Positions 24,884 through 33,796 of a stretch of DNA of 64,000 nt are shown here, in pieces. The stretch covers positions 40,708-104,707 of the forward strand of contig NZ_QVML01000016.1 in the NCBI RefSeq assembly GCF_010501015.1. Reading direction: 5' to 3'. Each line of letters starts with the position of its first letter. The stretch's first letter is position 1. A model generated the notes under the pieces. It searched no databases. It saw only the letters and a program-made list of their open reading frames with translations, and was not told the DNA's origin. A program made the translations under genes and the position numbers. The DNA is from Bacteroides sp. 214 (GTDB taxonomy: Bacteria; Bacteroidota; Bacteroidia; Bacteroidales; Bacteroidaceae).

Positions 24884-26992
24884 ATGAAGAAAATTATGAT
24901 TGCTATTTCACTTGCTGCTGTAGTTAGTGCTTGTGATTCTCCTTCTAAGAAGGGGGCTGATGTGAATCCGTTTTTTACGGAGTACACCACACCATATGGA
25001 ATACCTCCTTTTGAAGATATAAAGTTTGAACATTATATGCCGGCTTTCTTGAAAGGGATGGAAGAAGGAAGAGCAGAAATAAATGCGATTTGTCAAAATC
25101 CGGAAGCACCGACATTCGAGAATACAATTGTTGCAATGGACGAATCCGGAAAATTGTTACGTAAGGTTTCCTCTGTGTTTTATGGACTTACTTCTGCCAA
25201 TACAACTGCCCAGCTAGATACTTTAAGCAAGGAAATATCTCCTCTGACTTCGACATATAGTGATGATATTTGGCTTAATCCTGTGTTGTTTGCACGTGTT
25301 AAAGCTGTTTATGAAAAGAAGAATGAGCTTGGTTTGGATAAGGAGCAGACAAAATTGCTTGAAGAAACCTACAAAAATTTTATAAGAGGTGGGGCTAATC
25401 TTCCCGAAGAAAAGCAAGCTATTCTTCGTAAATTGAACTCGGATCTTTCTATGTCGCAAATTGTTTTTGGACAAAATATGCGTAATGAAGAAGCTGCATA
25501 TAAACTAGTTGTTGATAGTGAAAAAGACTTGGCCGGACTTACAAGTACTCAAATAGCCAATGCAGCAAAAGCAGCTGAAGCAGCTGGATTAAAAGGCAAA
25601 TGGGTGTTTACTTTGCACAAACCAAGTGTACTCCCTTTCTTGCAAAATGCCGAAAACCGTTCGTTGAGAGAGGAAATATTTAATGCTTATATTAATAGAG
25701 GTAATAATGACAATGGTAATGACAACAAAAAAGCTGTTAAAGAATTAATTGCCAAACGCCTTGAAAAAGCAGCGCTAATGGGTTATGATGACTATGCTTC
25801 TTTCGTTCTGGAAGATAGAATGGCAAAGAACTCAAAGAGTGTATTTGATTTATTGGATGAATTATGGACACCCGCTTTGAAGAAGGCAAAGGAAGAGCTT
25901 GCTGATATTCAAAAAGAAATAGATAAGAACGGAAAGAATTTCAAAGCAGAAGGTTGGGACTGGTCGTATTATTTTGAACGGGCAAAGAAAGCTAAATATG
26001 ATTTGGATGATAGTCAAATACGTCCTTATCTGAAACTCGAAAATGTACGCGATGGCGTGTTCTATGTATCCAATAAATTGTATGGAGTAACATTTACTCC
26101 ATTGAAGAATGTTCCATTGCCACACCCTGATGCCGAAGCTTTCGACTGTAAAGATAAAGATGGTACTCACTTGGGCGTGTTGTTTATGGACTACTTCCCA
26201 CGCGCTAACAAAAAAAGTGGCGCTTGGTGTGGTAGCTATCGTTCGCAAGGATATGAAAATGGTAAAAAGATTACTCCACTTGTTACCGTTGTGTGCAATT
26301 TTAGTCAACCTGCCGAAGGACAACCCGCGCTACTTAACGCAGATGAAGCCGAAACTCTTTTCCATGAGTTCGGTCATGCGTTGCACGGATTATTCAAAGA
26401 TGTAAACTATAAAGGGGTAGGAGGTGTACCACGTGACTTTGTGGAACTTCCCTCGCAGGTAATGGAGCATTGGGCTTTTGAACCCGAAGTGCTGAAAGTA
26501 TATGCCAAGCACTATGAAACAGGAGAGATGATTCCTGCCGAGTTGATAGAGAAAATGAGCCAAAGCGGGAAGTACGGACAAGGATTTGCAACAACAGAAT
26601 ACCTGGCTGCTTCTTACCTAGATATGGATTTTCATGTATTGAAAGATGTATCAGCCGACTTTGATGTACTGGCTTTTGAACAAAAAGTGCTGGGTGCGCG
26701 TGGATTGTTGACACAAATTCCTCCACGTTACCGTACTACTTATTTCAACCACACAATGGGTGGAGGTTATACTGCTGGTTATTATAGTTATATTTGGGCA
26801 GAAGTGCTTGACTGTGACGCATATCAGGCTTTTGTTGAAACGGGCGACTTGTTCAATCAGGAAGTTGCTCAGAAATTCCGTAAGTATGTACTAACTCCGG
26901 GCGGTATTGATGATGCGATGGATATGTATATAAACTTCCGTGGAAAGAAGCCGGGTACGGATGCCTTATTGAAAAACAGAGGACTCAAGTAA
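24884..26992 (+). CDS. M3 family oligopeptidase lipoprotein (peptidyl-dipeptidase Dcp-like)
   Basis: A 702-residue zinc peptidase beginning MKKIMIAISLAAVVSAC, a lipoprotein signal with Cys17. The catalytic motif HEFGH is at about residues 492-496, with the third ligand Glu in the following VELPSQVMEHW helix. The C-terminal YYSYIWAEVLDCDAY segment is typical of the Dcp/thimet group. Dcp releases dipeptides from the C-terminus of oligopeptides. The lipid anchor places it at the cell envelope, suited to finishing peptides released by the divergently encoded M16 protease. Confidence 0.93.
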   Translation: MKKIMIAISLAAVVSACDSPSKKGADVNPFFTEYTTPYGIPPFEDIKFEHYMPAFLKGMEEGRAEINAICQNPEAPTFENTIVAMDESGKLLRKVSSVFYGLTSANTTAQLDTLSKEISPLTSTYSDDIWLNPVLFARVKAVYEKKNELGLDKEQTKLLEETYKNFIRGGANLPEEKQAILRKLNSDLSMSQIVFGQNMRNEEAAYKLVVDSEKDLAGLTSTQIANAAKAAEAAGLKGKWVFTLHKPSVLPFLQNAENRSLREEIFNAYINRGNNDNGNDNKKAVKELIAKRLEKAALMGYDDYASFVLEDRMAKNSKSVFDLLDELWTPALKKAKEELADIQKEIDKNGKNFKAEGWDWSYYFERAKKAKYDLDDSQIRPYLKLENVRDGVFYVSNKLYGVTFTPLKNVPLPHPDAEAFDCKDKDGTHLGVLFMDYFPRANKKSGAWCGSYRSQGYENGKKITPLVTVVCNFSQPAEGQPALLNADEAETLFHEFGHALHGLFKDVNYKGVGGVPRDFVELPSQVMEHWAFEPEVLKVYAKHYETGEMIPAELIEKMSQSGKYGQGFATTEYLAASYLDMDFHVLKDVSADFDVLAFEQKVLGARGLLTQIPPRYRTTYFNHTMGGGYTAGYYSYIWAEVLDCDAYQAFVETGDLFNQEVAQKFRKYVLTPGGIDDAMDMYINFRGKKPGTDALLKNRGLK

Positions 26993-27020
26993 CATTTGTT
27001 ATAAAAGATGCAGATATAGA

Positions 27021-27051
27021 GGGAGCGGTTGTATTGACTGCTCCCTTTTTT
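27021..27051 (+). terminator. terminator of the M3 gene
   Basis: GGGAGC (27021-27026) pairs with GCTCCC (27040-27045), followed by six T. Confidence 0.85.
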
Positions 27052-27177
27052 ATGATGTTGTTTGTCGTTTTTTACCTACAAGTTTGCAAAAATTTGTATA
27101 ATTCAATAAATCTTTATATCTTGTCGAAAATTCTAACATAATAGCAATAAGCAATTTGCTAACAAAACAACTATTTT

Positions 27178-27429
27178 ATGGAAAATCAAGAGTACCCCAC
27201 AAGAAATCAATCGTTAATGACTGTTGGTGATTGGTTGATTACATTAATTTTAATAGCAATTCCCTTAGTTGGAATTATCATGTTGCTGGTGTGGGCATTT
27301 AGCAGTAGCACTCCCGTTAGTAAGGCTAATTTTGCCAAAGCTTCATTAATCCTCATGGTTGTAGGATTTATCTTAATATTTATATTCTACGGTGCATTGG
27401 CTGCACTGTTTGTTGCCGGAATAAATTAG
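27178..27429 (+). CDS. small membrane protein (83 aa)
   Basis: Two membrane helices (about 17-41 and 55-80) joined by a short loop SSSTPVSKANFAKAS, after a polar N-terminus. Similar short two-helix proteins are common in Bacteroidetes, but I do not recognise a function. A second, 35-residue hydrophobic ORF follows 18 bp downstream, so the pair may form a small operon. Confidence 0.65.
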   Translation: MENQEYPTRNQSLMTVGDWLITLILIAIPLVGIIMLLVWAFSSSTPVSKANFAKASLILMVVGFILIFIFYGALAALFVAGIN

Positions 27430-27447
27430 TAATCAACAACATTTCGC

Positions 27448-27555
27448 ATGAGTTCAAAGAATACGGCTTATACTAAGTATAGGCTGATTAATAATGCCAT
27501 ATTAATAGGAATACACGTTGTTGTGATAATTCTCTTCGTGATAGTTATCCTTTAA
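27448..27555 (+). CDS. 35-aa hydrophobic small protein
   Basis: ATG 27448 to TAA 27555 encodes a polar head (MSSKNTAYTKYRLINN) and one strongly hydrophobic helix (AILIGIHVVVIILFVIVIL) reaching the C-terminus. It follows the 83-aa membrane protein gene by 18 bp and stops 3 bp before the convergent patatin gene. No clear ribosome-binding site is visible, as is usual in this phylum. The regular amphipathic head plus single helix favours a real gene over chance, but it is unproven. Confidence 0.5.
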   Translation: MSSKNTAYTKYRLINNAILIGIHVVVIILFVIVIL

Positions 27556-27558
27556 CCC

Positions 27559-28404
27559 CTATTTCCTGAACGCTTTTGTGGCACACTCATAACCTTCTTT
27601 GTAGAGGGCTGTGAGTTTTGTGGCATCTTTTTCCATCCTGTCTACTACGACCGGTTGTTCGGGGCGTATTACAGTAATTGTACCCTCGTCTTCCATACGC
27701 TCCACCATTTCTAGCTGGGCATTGTAAACAATGCTTCGCATGTTTAACGCATGGCGCAGGTTAGGATATTTCCTATAAATAAAGGAAGGAACCTTGATGT
27801 CTTTGCTTTGTTTGCGATATCCGCGGTTTCGGGTAAGTACTACCACGTTATTTGTAAACCCGTCATCAATAGCGCGTTGTAAAGGAATGGAATCTACAAT
27901 GCCTCCATCGAGCATAGGTATGCCATCTACATAGGTAATAGGACAAACAATCGGGAGACTGCTCGATGCTTTTACAATATCGATAACCCTCTTTTTATCT
28001 TGCTTCTCTTCAAAATAATTGGCTTCGCCGGTAATGCAGTTGGTGGTAATCATTACATAACGTTCGGGCGAAGCGAAGTAAGCTTCGTAGTCATAAGGCA
28101 GTATATGTTCGGGGAATTCCGTAAAGAGTAGATCGAAATCCATGATGTTTCGCTTCTTGAGCAAGTGTTTTAATCCGATATATTTGTACTTCTCCAACAA
28201 ATCTATATTGCTGTATTTAGCTCTGCCTCGCTGCCCTGACATATAGGATAGTCCGTTGCATGCACCGGCGGAAACACCTATCGTATATGGAAAACGTATG
28301 TTGTGGTCCATCAGGTAATCGAGTACACCGGAAGTGAAAACACCACGCATGCCCCCTCCCTCAAGTACCAAGCCAGACTTCTCGTTCAAAATAATCTCTC
28401 TCAT
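27559..28404 (-). CDS. patatin-like phospholipase
   Basis: A 281-residue cytoplasmic serine hydrolase of the patatin family. The oxyanion loop is EGGGMRG (15-21), the nucleophile elbow is GVSAG with Ser45, and the catalytic Asp is in LDGGIVDSIP (about 165). These give the Ser-Asp dyad that removes acyl chains from phospholipids or other lipids. The length fits single-domain bacterial patatins such as E. coli YjjU. A -7 box is at 28427-28434. It is convergent with the small membrane protein genes and divergent from the C1 peptidase. Confidence 0.92.
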   Translation of the reverse strand: MREIILNEKSGLVLEGGGMRGVFTSGVLDYLMDHNIRFPYTIGVSAGACNGLSYMSGQRGRAKYSNIDLLEKYKYIGLKHLLKKRNIMDFDLLFTEFPEHILPYDYEAYFASPERYVMITTNCITGEANYFEEKQDKKRVIDIVKASSSLPIVCPITYVDGIPMLDGGIVDSIPLQRAIDDGFTNNVVVLTRNRGYRKQSKDIKVPSFIYRKYPNLRHALNMRSIVYNAQLEMVERMEDEGTITVIRPEQPVVVDRMEKDATKLTALYKEGYECATKAFRK

Positions 28405-28426
28405 GTAACTCGCTTTTGTTGCCCTA

Positions 28427-28434
28427 CAAAAGTA
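28427..28434 (-). promoter_or_regulatory. -7 box TACTTTTG of the patatin gene
   Basis: Minus-strand TACTTTTG, 23 bp before the ATG. Confidence 0.55.
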
Positions 28435-28496
28435 CCAAAAAAAAGTTATTCACATTTTTTCTACAAGGAAGAAGTCCGTTTTTTATAGATAAACTA

Positions 28497-28504
28497 TATC
28501 TTTG
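28497..28504 (+). promoter_or_regulatory. -7 box TATCTTTG of the C1 peptidase gene
   Basis: TATCTTTG lies 24 bp before ATG 28529. Confidence 0.6.
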
Positions 28505-28528
28505 TGATATAATAAAAACTATTTTTTT

Positions 28529-29707
28529 ATGAAAAGAGCACTAATTGCAGTTACACTTTGCGCATTTATCTTAGGAGTTAATGCACAAGAGAAACCAAAG
28601 GATGGTTTTGAATTTACCACCGTAAAAGAACTTGCTATCACCCCGATTAAGAATCAAAACCGTTCCAGTACGTGCTGGAGTTTTTCGGGTTTGGCACTCC
28701 TTGAATCTGAATTGCTTCGCATGGGGAAAGGTGAGTATGATCTTGCCGAAATGTTTGTGGTGCATCATACAATGCTCGACCGCGCTGAGAGATATGTACG
28801 TTTACATGGCGAAGGCTCATTTAGCCCGGGTGGAAGTTCGGAAGATGTTGTTTATTGTTTGAAGCATTACGGTATAGTTCCTCAAGAAGCTATGGAAGGA
28901 ATAATGTATGGCGACACACTGCCTATCCACTCCGAAATAGATGCGGTTGCCGGTGGTTATGTTAATGCTATTGCTAAAGGAAGACATGCAAAACTCACTC
29001 CAGTATGGAAAAATGGTCTTACGGCTATTTATGATACATACCTAGGCGCTTGTCCGGAGAAGTTTACATATAAAGGAAAAGAATACACTCCTAAATCATT
29101 TGCCGCCTCTTTGGGACTTAACGCAGACGATTATGTTTCTTTAGCTTCATTCACTCATCATCCTTTCTATACGCAGTTTGCTGTAGAAGTGCCCGATAAT
29201 TGGCGTAACGGCTTGTCGTGGAATCTGCCAATTGACGAACTTATTGCTGTTATAGACAATGCCATAGCTAAAGGATATACCCTTATGTGGGCTGCCGATG
29301 TAAGCGAAGTTGGTTTTAGTCGCGACGGTATTGCCGTGGCTCCTAATATGGAAAACACAGAACTAACCGGTTCGGATATGGCACGTTGGACGGGCTTAAC
29401 CCCTGCCGATAAGAAGAAAGAGGCAACTGCAAGACCATTGCCCGAAAGAGAAATTACGCAGGAAATACGTCAAATGGCGTACGATAATTGGGAAACAACC
29501 GACGATCACGGTATGCTTATCTATGGTATAGCCAAAGACCAAAATGGTAAAGAGTACTACATGGTTAAAAATTCTTGGGGAACCAATAATAAGTACAAGG
29601 GAACATGGTATGCTTCTAAAGCATTTACGAAGTATAAAACCATGAACATCCTGTTGCATAAAGATGCCATACCGGCAGATGTAAAGAAGAAGCTCGGGAT
29701 TAAATAA
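28529..29707 (+). CDS. C1 family cysteine peptidase (bleomycin hydrolase/aminopeptidase C-like), exported
   Basis: A 392-residue papain-fold peptidase with a signal peptide (1-18, ending VNA-Q). The active-site segment STCWSFSG has Cys49, the His is in DDHGML (about 326), and the Asn is in VKNSWG (about 347). The wide spacing between Cys and His and the insertion between them match the bleomycin hydrolase/PepC group, which trims N-terminal residues from peptides. Unlike cytoplasmic PepC it is exported, so it probably processes peptides in the periplasm along with the M16 and M3 enzymes nearby. A terminator follows. Confidence 0.92.
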   Translation: MKRALIAVTLCAFILGVNAQEKPKDGFEFTTVKELAITPIKNQNRSSTCWSFSGLALLESELLRMGKGEYDLAEMFVVHHTMLDRAERYVRLHGEGSFSPGGSSEDVVYCLKHYGIVPQEAMEGIMYGDTLPIHSEIDAVAGGYVNAIAKGRHAKLTPVWKNGLTAIYDTYLGACPEKFTYKGKEYTPKSFAASLGLNADDYVSLASFTHHPFYTQFAVEVPDNWRNGLSWNLPIDELIAVIDNAIAKGYTLMWAADVSEVGFSRDGIAVAPNMENTELTGSDMARWTGLTPADKKKEATARPLPEREITQEIRQMAYDNWETTDDHGMLIYGIAKDQNGKEYYMVKNSWGTNNKYKGTWYASKAFTKYKTMNILLHKDAIPADVKKKLGIK

Positions 29708-29730
29708 TCCCTTCCAGCATACTAATAGAT

Positions 29731-29760
29731 AGAGGCGCGTCAAGAGATGTGCCTCTTTTT
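29731..29760 (+). terminator. terminator of the C1 peptidase gene
   Basis: AGAGGC (29731-29736) pairs with GCCTCT (29751-29756), with T residues after. Confidence 0.75.
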
Positions 29761-29924
29761 ATTTATGATTCTCTATATTTATCCTAATCTACGAAACGGC
29801 TTATTTCATCGGCATATCCGTGTTTCTGTTTATGTTATTCGGTGCTTTTGCCAATGGGCTTCTAATTGTCTTGATTAGTAAATATTATTTATATCCACAA
29901 AACATCTCGCAAACTGCCACTTAC

Positions 29925-30003
29925 AAATGCTGCATTTGTCGTAATCGAAATGCAGCATTTCGATTAAGTGGTTTGCTGCATTTCGAAGTTATCAAATGCT
30001 GCA
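29925..30003. repeat. phased palindrome array C (TGCWGCA, period 23 bp, 4 copies)
   Basis: TGCWGCA starts at 29928, 29951, 29974 and 29997, exactly 23 bp apart. A 13-bp stem AAATGCTGCATTT (29925-29937) pairs with 29948-29960 across a 10-base loop. The 19-mer around 29954 is a perfect odd palindrome. A degenerate fifth copy lies one unit upstream. Confidence 0.9.
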
Positions 30004-30107
30004 TTTACAAAAACCTCTCCACAGTGCCTTCTGGGAGGGGTTGTTTGTAAATAAATTGCAGTTTTTACAAGTTTGTTTGCAATAGAAAATTAAGATAATA
30101 TTTTACA
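29928..30107 (+). repeat. dispersed 180-bp module, copy 2
   Basis: Collinear with 8302-8481 (same spacing between all landmarks). Behind the array is a second hairpin in which ACAAAAACC and GGTTGTTTGT pair (about 30007-30049). GTAAATAA at 30047 and the identical 18-mer at 30090-30107 close the module. Confidence 0.85.
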
Positions 30108-30262
30108 TACTTACCCTTCTCTTTTAGCATATCCTCGAAATTGCTATTTGCAACGCAAGGGCATTACAGTGCGAAAACGTTTATTTACCATTTCAAAAGC
30201 GCAATATGTCTTGTTGAAATCATGAATAAACACTATATTTACCTCTCTTTAAACTAATAGAT

Positions 30263-31000
30263 ATGGAAGAGCCTCAGGTAAAGGTAGAGGTGTGCGTTGA
30301 CTCTATTGCGTCGGCAATGACAGCGCAGGCATGTGGTGCTTGGCGCGTAGAATTTTGCGATAATATGAGCGAAGGCGGAACCACACCATCGGTTGGTCAA
30401 ATTGCGGAACTGCGCAATGCGCTGAATATAAATTTGAATGTCATTATCAGACCACGCGGAGGCGACTTCGTTTATAGTGAAGAAGAATTCTCGGCAATGT
30501 GTAAGGACATAGAAATGTGCGGAGAAAATAAATGTGATGGCGTGGTTATAGGTATGCTTACACCCGATGGCAGTGTGGATATGGTACGTTGTAATGTGTT
30601 GGCAGAGATAGCGCGTACCTATAAAATGAGCGTAACCTTTCATCGTGCGTTTGATGTTTGCAATAACCAGGAAGAAGCTTTGGAAAATATTATCACTTTA
30701 GGGTGCGACCGCTTGCTTACTTCGGGCGGAAAAGCCACAGCCGAAGAAGGGGTGGAAACTCTGAAGAAACTAATAAAACAAGCTGCCGGGCGAATCATCA
30801 TTATGCCCGGTTCGGGGGTAACTCCCGGAAATGCAACAAATATAATAACCCGTACCGGATGCAAGGAAATTCACGGTACTTTTCGCAGTAAGTACGAAAG
30901 CCACCTTAAACATCCTGCTTGGGCAGATTACTCGCGCTATCTTACCGATCCGGACAAAGTAAAGGCAGTTGTCGACGCCACTAAATCCTTAAAACTGTAA
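30263..31000 (+). CDS. cutC: CutC family copper homeostasis protein
   Basis: A 245-residue TIM-barrel protein of the CutC family. The opening VKVEVCVDSIASAMTAQACG, the EGGTTPSVG segment, VIIRPRGGDFVYSEEEF and MPGSGVTPGN are hallmarks along its whole length. It was first described in copper tolerance, but the role is disputed and an enzymatic reaction is unproven. A transglutaminase-like lipoprotein gene begins 19 bp downstream, so the two are probably one operon. Confidence 0.95.
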   Translation: MEEPQVKVEVCVDSIASAMTAQACGAWRVEFCDNMSEGGTTPSVGQIAELRNALNINLNVIIRPRGGDFVYSEEEFSAMCKDIEMCGENKCDGVVIGMLTPDGSVDMVRCNVLAEIARTYKMSVTFHRAFDVCNNQEEALENIITLGCDRLLTSGGKATAEEGVETLKKLIKQAAGRIIIMPGSGVTPGNATNIITRTGCKEIHGTFRSKYESHLKHPAWADYSRYLTDPDKVKAVVDATKSLKL

Positions 31001-31019
31001 TCTACATAAATAATGTGCT

Positions 31020-33659
31020 ATGAAATCAATTCGTATCCTTTTAGTGTCTTGCCTGGCACTGCTGTTCGCCTCGTGTGGCGGAGAAAAACATTTCCTTACC
31101 GACAGTAAATACCGTACCCGTGTACACAAAGATTTCTTGGAGCGCAAGGAGTTGGCTGCGGGAAGAAGTGAAGTCCTCTTTGGCGTTATGGATTCTTCGC
31201 TAACCACGGAACAGCGCGAAGCATTGGAATTTCTCTATGCCTATATGCCACTTTGCGATTTGTCGGAGTATAACGGTGAGTATTTCCTTCGGCAAGTAGA
31301 CGGTGCGTTTCGGGCACGCGATTATTTCTCGTGGGGTAGTAGTATGCCCGAAGAAGTGTTCCGCCATTTTGTATTGGTATATCGTGTAAATAACGAATAT
31401 ATGGACGATGCCCGTGATGTTTTCTTTGACTTATTGAAGGATAGGGTGAAAGACCTTTCTATGTACGATGCCGCTCTCGAAGTAAACCATTGGTGTCATG
31501 AACTGGTTACATATCGTGCAACAGACGCGCGCACTTCCGCACCACTCGCCTTGATGAAAACATCATGGGGTCGTTGTGGAGAAGAATCTACCTTCACCAC
31601 CACCGCACTTCGGGCAGTGGGCATTCCTGCCCGTCAGTGTTATACGCCACGTTGGGCGCATACTGATAATAACCATGCGTGGGTAGAAGTTTGGATAGAT
31701 GGCAAGTGGCAATACCTCGGTGCTTGCGAACCCGAGCCCAAGTTGAACGTAGCTTGGTTCGATGGCCCGGTAAAACGTGCTATGATGACGCATACCACTG
31801 TGTATGGAGAGTATAACGGTCCCGAAACAAAAAATGTGGAAACACCGCTTTATTCTGTTATTAATACATTGACTAACTACACCAATACCCGCATGGCGCA
31901 CGTTGAGATACTCGATACTGATGGTAACCATGTGGCAGGCGCAAAGGTGCAATTCAAGATTTATAACTACGCTCAGCTCTATCCGTTGGTAACAATGGCG
32001 AGTGATGAAAACGGACGTGCCATTCTTGAAACTGGAATGGGAGATGTAATGGTATGGGCCTCTAAAGACGGGAAGTATGGCTATGCCAAATCTTCGCCTG
32101 GTGATGACACCGTTGCTGTGGTGTTGGATAAGACTCCCGGTGCGGATTATACTGAGGATTATTCCATTGCTGCTCCTAAGGAACAACCCTTTGAGGAGCT
32201 TCCGACAGAGTTGGTTGCCGGCAATGCGGTTCGCTTGGCATACGAGGACTCCATACGCAATGCTTATATGGCTACTTTCCCAAAAGAAGAATATGCGGCT
32301 ATCATTGCCACGGAAACAGGACTATCACACGAGGTTGTTTGGAAAACCATTTTTGCTTCGCAAGGCAACTGGCAAGAGATAGAAAAGTTCTTGCGTAAAG
32401 AGAAGTCACATCCTGAACTGAACGCTTTTCTTGCTTCCTTGCGCGATAAAGATTTGCGAGATACGCCAGCCCATTACTTAAGCGATCATTTGAATACGCA
32501 ACGGGGCGCTGCTGCAGATATCCCTAAAGAGTTGTATGCGACTACCGTACTTTCGCCACGCATCGGCTATGAACTGATTCAGCCATGGAGAGGATATTTC
32601 AATCGCTTTTTTGATGCCAATCCGCAAATAGCTACGGTCGAAGATATCATAAAGTATGTCAACTCCTCTATTATAATAAGGAATGAGGATAACTACTACA
32701 ATTGTCGTCAAAATCCGCAGGGTGTACACGAACTGAAGGTTGCCGACAACCGTTCGCGGGATATTTATTTTGTAGCATTGTGCCGCTCTTTTGGTTGCCC
32801 CTCAAGGCTCGATCCGGCAACTGCCCGCCCGCAATACTGGCGCAATGAGTGGATTGACGTTCTGTTTGATACCGAAGAGATTATAAGCGAGGCGACACCC
32901 AAAGGAAATCTAACTTTGTTGAGCCATCCTACAAATGTTATAAAACCGGCGTACGAAACACACTTTACGCTGGCACGCTTTGAAGATGGAGACTTTCAGG
33001 TTCTAAAACTGGATGACGCTGCAATATTCGGTAAGTTTCCGGCAACAATTTCTCTCAACGAAGGTTACTATCGCCTTTTTGTAGGCAGTCGTGCTAATAA
33101 TGGCTCAACGGCTATTGCTACACAATACTTTAGCATAGCTCCCGACAAACCGCAGACACTTACCGTGAAACTTCCCGAACTCGAAGGGCTACTCTTTGTA
33201 AAAGGTGTGGTAGATATGAATTCCATTGTTTATCTTATGGACAATACCAAAACCACACTCAAAGAATTGGGTAAAGGTAAGGGTGCCATTCTTATTTTTG
33301 CCGATCCGGACAAAGAACCTACCAAGCATATTTTGCAAGACTTCCCAGCAGAGAAAGAGGAAATAGAAGCATGGGGTGGGGCGGTAGTAATGCTTGTTCC
33401 TGATGATAAGATGACCAAAGCCTTTGCCCCCAATCGTTTTGCAAACCTGCCTGCACAGACAGTTTGGGCTAAAGATGATGGCCGCTTGCTGTTGAAAGCT
33501 GCTGCTGAGGCGGCTCAGGTACAGTTTACAAACAACTTCCCATTGGCACTGTATCTTACCAATAATGGTGGAACGGTATATTCTTCGGTAGGATATAGCA
33601 TTGGAATACCATCGGATATCGTGAAAATAATAAAACTGGAGGCGCAATCTAAGAAGTAA
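31020..33659 (+). CDS. transglutaminase-like lipoprotein
   Basis: An 879-residue lipoprotein (signal MKSIRILLVSCLALLFASC; acylated Cys19). The transglutaminase core at about 175-245 has the Cys of WGRCGEESTF (about 185), the His of NNHAWVE (about 219) and an acidic residue near GKWQYLGACEPEP, with the supporting RAVGIPARQ segment. Regions of beta-sandwich type follow (VEILDTDGNHVAGAKVQF), then a long C-terminal part without recognised motifs. Such proteins are probably peptidases or cross-linking enzymes acting on cell-surface or host peptides; the actual substrate is unknown. A 9-bp inverted repeat (33642-33650/33672-33680) spans the stop codon. Confidence 0.85.
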   Translation: MKSIRILLVSCLALLFASCGGEKHFLTDSKYRTRVHKDFLERKELAAGRSEVLFGVMDSSLTTEQREALEFLYAYMPLCDLSEYNGEYFLRQVDGAFRARDYFSWGSSMPEEVFRHFVLVYRVNNEYMDDARDVFFDLLKDRVKDLSMYDAALEVNHWCHELVTYRATDARTSAPLALMKTSWGRCGEESTFTTTALRAVGIPARQCYTPRWAHTDNNHAWVEVWIDGKWQYLGACEPEPKLNVAWFDGPVKRAMMTHTTVYGEYNGPETKNVETPLYSVINTLTNYTNTRMAHVEILDTDGNHVAGAKVQFKIYNYAQLYPLVTMASDENGRAILETGMGDVMVWASKDGKYGYAKSSPGDDTVAVVLDKTPGADYTEDYSIAAPKEQPFEELPTELVAGNAVRLAYEDSIRNAYMATFPKEEYAAIIATETGLSHEVVWKTIFASQGNWQEIEKFLRKEKSHPELNAFLASLRDKDLRDTPAHYLSDHLNTQRGAAADIPKELYATTVLSPRIGYELIQPWRGYFNRFFDANPQIATVEDIIKYVNSSIIIRNEDNYYNCRQNPQGVHELKVADNRSRDIYFVALCRSFGCPSRLDPATARPQYWRNEWIDVLFDTEEIISEATPKGNLTLLSHPTNVIKPAYETHFTLARFEDGDFQVLKLDDAAIFGKFPATISLNEGYYRLFVGSRANNGSTAIATQYFSIAPDKPQTLTVKLPELEGLLFVKGVVDMNSIVYLMDNTKTTLKELGKGKGAILIFADPDKEPTKHILQDFPAEKEEIEAWGGAVVMLVPDDKMTKAFAPNRFANLPAQTVWAKDDGRLLLKAAAEAAQVQFTNNFPLALYLTNNGGTVYSSVGYSIGIPSDIVKIIKLEAQSKK

Positions 33660-33717
33660 GAAACCATTGAAAGATTGCGCAAAAGTCTTAATAATGTGCA
33701 TTTTTTTGGTTTATTTC

Positions 33718-33747
33718 TTTGTGGAACAAAGGGTTTGTTTAATTTTG
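33718..33747 (+). promoter_or_regulatory. promoter of the etfB-etfA-acd operon
   Basis: TTTG (33718-33721), 18 bp, then TAATTTTG (33740-33747): a near-perfect Bacteroidetes promoter, 49 bp before etfB. Confidence 0.75.
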
Positions 33748-33796
33748 CATCCGGTAAAATAATTACTAAAATACTAATACCAAATAACAAAGTAAC

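Larger units (their letters stand above)
29708..30262. other. 555-bp gap without genes
   Basis: It contains the C1 peptidase terminator, array C and the second 180-bp module copy. The last 150 bp before cutC show only AT-rich sequence with an imperfect -7 box (TATATTTA). An open frame at 29820-30050 runs through the array and is taken as chance. Confidence 0.6.

Noticed and set aside
29820..30050. Plus-strand open frame of 76 codons
   Set aside because: It reads through array C and the dispersed module; the corresponding module at 8302-8481 is not open in the same frame.
33642..33680. Inverted repeat over the stop codon of the transglutaminase-like gene as a terminator
   Set aside because: The stem is 9 bp with a 21-base loop and no T tract follows, so I did not list it as a terminator.
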